A program made the translations under genes and the position numbers. From positions 1 to 8,058 of the forward strand of contig JAUIME010000214.1 of NCBI GenBank assembly GCA_030433195.1: a stretch of DNA of 8,058 nucleotides, given 5' to 3'. The number at the start of each line of letters is the position of its first letter. The stretch's first letter is position 1. This stretch comes from a bacterium (GTDB lineage: Bacteria; Planctomycetota; JACOTG01; JAUIME01). Of this stretch, positions 4,487 to 8,058 are shown one piece after another. A model generated the notes under the pieces. It was not told the origin of the DNA. It was given only the letters and a program-made list of their open reading frames with translations, and ran no database searches.

Positions 4487-6544
4487 ATGATGCAGACTTC
4501 CGGCGAAACGCGCGGCGCCGAGAGCGGCGGCGGCGAGCGGCTCTCGACGCCGTTCCGATTGATCTCCGAGTACGAGCCGCGCGGCGATCAGCCCGCGGCG
4601 ATCGAAGGTCTCGTGGCCGGGATCGAAGAGGGGCGCCGCGATCAGGTTCTTCTCGGCGTGACGGGATCCGGCAAGACGTTCACGATGGCGCACGTCATCG
4701 CGCGCGTGCAACGTCCCGCGCTCATCATGGCGCCGAACAAGACGCTCGCGGCGCAGCTCTACTCCGAGTTCCGTGCGCTGTTCCCCGAGAACGCGGTCGA
4801 GTACTTCGTCAGCTACTACGACTACTATCAGCCCGAGGCGTACATTCCCGGGCGCGATCTCTACATCGAGAAGGACGCGTCGATCAACGAGCAGATCGAT
4901 CGGATGCGCCACTCGGCCACGCGCTCGATCCTCGAACGCAGCGACGTGATCGTCGTCGCGAGCGTTTCTTGCATCTACGGCCTGGGTTCGCCGAACGAAT
5001 ACTCCGACATGGCCGTCACGCTTTCGGTCGGGGACGAGATCGACCGGGACGACGTGCTGCGCAAGCTCACGTGCATGCAGTATCGGCGTAATCCCGTCGA
5101 GCTGCAGCGCGGGACCTTCCGAGCGCGCGGCGATGTGCTCGAGATCCTGCCCGTCTACGAGGACGACCGGCTCGTGCGCGTGGAGTTCTTCGGCGATGAG
5201 ATCGACGCGATCGCGTGGATCGATTTTCTCACGGGTGAGGTCGTGTCCGAGGTCGAGGAGGTCACGATCCGGCCCGGTAGCCACTACGTGACGCCCGAAG
5301 ACAAGATGGCGCGCGCGATCGAGGGGATCCGTGAGGAGCTCGACGAACGCCTCGAACAAATGCGGCAGATGGGGAAGAACCTCGAGGCCGAGCGGCTCGA
5401 GCAGCGCACGCGCTACGATCTCGAGATCCTGCAAGAGGTCGGGTTCTGCCACGGCATCGAGAACTACTCGCGGCACCTCGACGGGCGCGCGACGGGCGAA
5501 CCGCCGTGGACGCTGCTCGACTACTTCCCGAATCAGTGGCTGATCTTCCTCGACGAGAGCCACGTCGCGGTTCCGCAGATCCGCGGGATGTATCGCGGCG
5601 ACCGTGCGCGCAAGCGCACCCTCGTCGAATACGGTTTCCGCTTGCCGTCGGCGCTCGACAACCGCCCGCTGCAGTTCAGCGAGTTCGAAGACAAGGTGCA
5701 ACAGGTCGTGCACGTCTCGGCGACTCCGGGAGCGTTCGAGCTCGAAGCGGCCGGGAAAGAAGGGCTCGTCGAGCAGCTCATCCGTCCGACGGGACTCATC
5801 GATCCCGTCATCGAGGTGCGCCCCGCGCGATCGCAGGTCGACGATCTGCTCGGCGAGATCCGCGAGCGCGTCGAGCGCAACGAGCGCGTGCTCGTCACGA
5901 CGCTCACCAAGCGCATGGCGGAGAGCCTGACCGACTACTATCGCGAGAGCGGTATCAAGGTGCGGTACATGCACTCGGACATCGACACCATCGAGCGCAC
6001 GGAGCTGATCCGCGATCTGCGCGCGGGCGTGTTCGACGTGCTCGTCGGCGTCAACCTGCTGCGCGAGGGACTCGACCTTCCCGAAGTCTCGCTCGTCGCG
6101 ATCCTCGACGCCGACAAGGAAGGGTTCCTGCGTTCGACGCGATCGCTGATCCAGACCGTCGGACGCGCGGCGCGTAACATTCACGGGCGCGTCTTCCTCT
6201 ACGCGGACAAACGGACCGCGTCGATCGACGAGACGATCGCCGAGACGAACCGACGCCGCGTGCTGCAGCAGGAGTACAACGAGGAACACGGCATCACGCC
6301 GACGACCGTCATCAAGGAGATCCGGCAGATCCTCGACACGGTTTACGAGGCGGACTACGTCACGGTCGACGCCGAGCCCGAAGAGGATCGCACCGCGACG
6401 ATGACGCGCGACGAGCTGCGCGTCGAGATCGACAAGCTCAAGGAGAAGATGAAGCGGGCGGCCGAGAGCCTCGAGTTCGAGACTGCGGCCGAGCATCGCG
6501 ATCGCATCCGGGAGCTCGAAGCGCGGTGGCTCGAGACCGGATGA
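4487..6544 (+). CDS. uvrB: Excinuclease ABC subunit B (UvrB)
   Basis: UvrB is the damage-verifying, ATP-driven helicase-like subunit of nucleotide excision repair. UvrA loads it onto DNA and it then recruits UvrC. This 685-residue product has the usual length and all landmarks: EYEPRGDQPAAI at 28-39, Walker A GVTGSGKT at 57-64, and the beta-hairpin YYDYYQPEAYIPG at 110-122 with Tyr110, 111, 113 and 114 for strand insertion. It also has Walker B-type DESH at 356-359, helicase motif VI QTVGRAARN at about 556-564, and a C-terminal UVR domain at about 639-680 (LEFETAAEHRDRIREL) that binds UvrC. ATG codons occur at 4487 and 4490. The first is used, though either is possible as there is no Shine-Dalgarno. 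The first ~20 residues (Gly/Glu-rich) are a variable extension before the conserved PFRLISEY. The stop overlaps the uvrC start. Confidence 0.97.
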   Translation: MMQTSGETRGAESGGGERLSTPFRLISEYEPRGDQPAAIEGLVAGIEEGRRDQVLLGVTGSGKTFTMAHVIARVQRPALIMAPNKTLAAQLYSEFRALFPENAVEYFVSYYDYYQPEAYIPGRDLYIEKDASINEQIDRMRHSATRSILERSDVIVVASVSCIYGLGSPNEYSDMAVTLSVGDEIDRDDVLRKLTCMQYRRNPVELQRGTFRARGDVLEILPVYEDDRLVRVEFFGDEIDAIAWIDFLTGEVVSEVEEVTIRPGSHYVTPEDKMARAIEGIREELDERLEQMRQMGKNLEAERLEQRTRYDLEILQEVGFCHGIENYSRHLDGRATGEPPWTLLDYFPNQWLIFLDESHVAVPQIRGMYRGDRARKRTLVEYGFRLPSALDNRPLQFSEFEDKVQQVVHVSATPGAFELEAAGKEGLVEQLIRPTGLIDPVIEVRPARSQVDDLLGEIRERVERNERVLVTTLTKRMAESLTDYYRESGIKVRYMHSDIDTIERTELIRDLRAGVFDVLVGVNLLREGLDLPEVSLVAILDADKEGFLRSTRSLIQTVGRAARNIHGRVFLYADKRTASIDETIAETNRRRVLQQEYNEEHGITPTTVIKEIRQILDTVYEADYVTVDAEPEEDRTATMTRDELRVEIDKLKEKMKRAAESLEFETAAEHRDRIRELEARWLETG

Positions 6545-8058
6545 GCACCGACGCGCTCACGGAAAAGGTGCGGGCGCTCCCGAAGAAGCCGGGCGTGTAC
6601 CTGTTTCACGGCGACGGTCGCGAGGTTCTGTACGTCGGCAAGGCTCGTAACCTCCATAGTCGCGTCGCGACGTACTTCCAGACTCGAGGCGACGGCCGCT
6701 TCCGGATCCACTCGTTGCGCACGCTCATTCGCGACGTCGAGGTCATCGTCACCGACACGGAGAAAGAGGCGCTGATCCTCGAGCACACGCTGATCCAACG
6801 GCACCTGCCGCGGTTCAACGTGCGCCTCAAAGACGACAAGAGCTACCTCAGCGTACGCATCGACCCGCAAGACACCTGGCCCCGAGTGCAGCTCGTGCGG
6901 CGATGGCGGCGCGACGGGGCGCTCTACTTCGGGCCGTATTCGTCTTCGAACGACGTGCGCAAGACGCTGCGTTGGATCCGCCGATACTTCGGTCTGCGCT
7001 CGTGCACCGATCCCGTGTTCCGGAGCCGGACGCGGCCGTGTCTCTACTACCAGATCCGCGAGTGCAGCGGACCGTGCGTCGACCTGATCGCGCGCGAAGA
7101 GTACATGAAGAAGGTGCAGGAGGTGATTCTCTGCTTGCAGGGCAAGCACGAGGATCTGCTCGCGCGACTGCGCCGCGAGATGATGCAGGCGTCGGACCAG
7201 CTCGAGTTCGAGCGCGCGGCGACGCTGCGAGACCAGATCCGAGCGATCGACAAGACGTTCGAGCGCCAGAAGGTCGATCGCACGGGAGGAGGCGACCGCG
7301 ATCTGCATGCGATGCACCGCGAGGGCGAACGCGTGCAGGTGGTCGTGCAGTTCGTGCGCGAGGGAACGCTCGTGAGCAGTCGCTCGTTCCCGTTCCGCAG
7401 CGAGCTCGACGACGAAGACTTCCTGTCGCACTTCCTCACGCAGTTCTACGGATCGGGGCGGTTGATCCCGTCCGAAGTCCTGCTTCCGATCCAGCTGCGC
7501 GATCAGGAAGTCCTTGCCGAGTGGCTCGGAGAGAAACGCGGCGCGAACGTCGCGGTGCGCACGCCTCGACGCGGCCCCAAGGCCGAGGCGATCCGCATGG
7601 CCGCGAAGACCGCGGAGGCGGGATTCCGCGATTCGGTGCGCTCCCTCGAGGAGAAAGAGCGCGCGATGCTCTACCTGCAGCGAGCGCTCGGGCTGCGCCA
7701 ACTTCCGCGCATCATGGAGTGCTACGACATCTCCCACATGCAGGGGGCGCACACGACGGGGTCGCTCGTGACGTTCGAAGAGGGCTTTCCCGTCCCGGGG
7801 CGCTATCGTCGATTCCGTTTGCGGCGCAAGGGGCCGCCCGATGACATCGCTTCGATGAAGGAAGTGATCGAACGTCGCTTTCGGCGAGCTTTGCGCGACC
7901 GCGAGTTCCTGCCGCATCTCGTCGTGATCGACGGCGGACTCGGTCAGCTCAACGCGGCGCGCGAAGTGCTCGCGAACCTCGGGATCGAGCGCGTCGACAC
8001 GATCGCGCTCGCCAAGGGACGCGACCGCCGCGCGGCGGATGAGCTGGTCCTCGACGAC
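6541..8058 (+). CDS. uvrC: Excinuclease ABC subunit C (UvrC), 3' truncated by the window end
   Basis: UvrC makes both incisions flanking the lesion bound by UvrB. The first 506 codons of about 600-620 are here, uninterrupted to the last base. The GIY-YIG nuclease for the 3' cut lies at about 14-95: PGVY (17-20), LYVGKARNL (30-38), and predicted active-site Tyr31, Arg41, Glu81 and Asn93. A Cys cluster (Cys155, 167, 175, 179; C-x11-C-x7-C-x3-C) matches the iron-sulfur cluster reported for UvrC. The UVR domain (about 203-238, QLEFERAATLRDQI) pairs with that of UvrB. The RNase H-like nuclease for the 5' cut shows Asp396 in YDISHMQG and Asp464 in VVIDGGLGQL, with YRRFRLRRKGPPDDIASMKEVIERRF-type core at about 422-447. 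The third catalytic residue (His) and the HhH tail lie beyond the window. ATGA overlap with uvrB implies translational coupling. Confidence 0.96.
   Translation, partial: MSTDALTEKVRALPKKPGVYLFHGDGREVLYVGKARNLHSRVATYFQTRGDGRFRIHSLRTLIRDVEVIVTDTEKEALILEHTLIQRHLPRFNVRLKDDKSYLSVRIDPQDTWPRVQLVRRWRRDGALYFGPYSSSNDVRKTLRWIRRYFGLRSCTDPVFRSRTRPCLYYQIRECSGPCVDLIAREEYMKKVQEVILCLQGKHEDLLARLRREMMQASDQLEFERAATLRDQIRAIDKTFERQKVDRTGGGDRDLHAMHREGERVQVVVQFVREGTLVSSRSFPFRSELDDEDFLSHFLTQFYGSGRLIPSEVLLPIQLRDQEVLAEWLGEKRGANVAVRTPRRGPKAEAIRMAAKTAEAGFRDSVRSLEEKERAMLYLQRALGLRQLPRIMECYDISHMQGAHTTGSLVTFEEGFPVPGRYRRFRLRRKGPPDDIASMKEVIERRFRRALRDREFLPHLVVIDGGLGQLNAAREVLANLGIERVDTIALAKGRDRRAADELVLDD

Noticed and set aside
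4391..6496. A 701-codon open frame antisense to uvrB
   Set aside because: It is the mirror of uvrB in GC-rich DNA: the sequence is rich in Arg, Val, Leu, Asp and His without any motif, while the plus strand encodes complete UvrB.
6355..7917. A 520-codon open frame antisense to the uvrB end and uvrC
   Set aside because: The plus strand here reads UvrC with all catalytic motifs. The antisense product is low-complexity and crosses the uvrB-uvrC junction.

Overview
This is a GC-rich (roughly two-thirds G+C by eye), densely coding bacterial chromosome segment with seven protein genes on both strands and no RNA genes, CRISPR or intact mobile element. The lineage is uncertain. The first gene ends like the squalene-cyclase-repeat (QW-repeat) proteins common in Planctomycetota, and it is followed by an unfamiliar polytopic membrane protein. 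A high-GC planctomycete or a myxobacterium/delta-proteobacterium-like organism would fit. This is inference from memory of families, not from a search.

Layout. Positions 1-1178 (+) hold the 3' end of a QW-repeat protein and, 6 nt later, a ~6-TM protein of unknown function. A probable intrinsic terminator (1180-1207) closes this unit. A sigma70-like promoter (TTGACA at 1212) in an oddly AT-rich patch then leads into a stand-alone 80-aa NIL-domain protein (1284-1526) and an agmatinase/arginase-family ureohydrolase, speB-like (1606-2508). Two minus-strand genes converge on these: a histone-deacetylase-superfamily amidohydrolase (4382-3453), then a single-TM, Ser/Arg-rich, charged protein of unknown function (3358-2528) whose TTG start is fixed by a perfect AGGAGG. 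Divergent from the deacetylase, uvrB (4487-6544) begins without a Shine-Dalgarno sequence, directly next to an inverted repeat. It overlaps uvrC (6541 to the window end) by an ATGA. UvrC is cut off after 506 codons.

How the genes work together. UvrB and UvrC are the damage-verification and dual-incision proteins of nucleotide excision repair and are evidently co-transcribed. Agmatinase makes putrescine from agmatine, so there is a tempting polyamine link to the nearby deacetylase. However, the deacetylase has Leu at the position where known polyamine-specific HDAC10 has its Glu gatekeeper, which weakens that idea. I see no clear evidence of a new defence or biosynthetic system. The most unusual items are the uncharacterised membrane proteins, the AT-rich REP-like/promoter patch at about 1202-1250, and the probable leaderless uvrB start.
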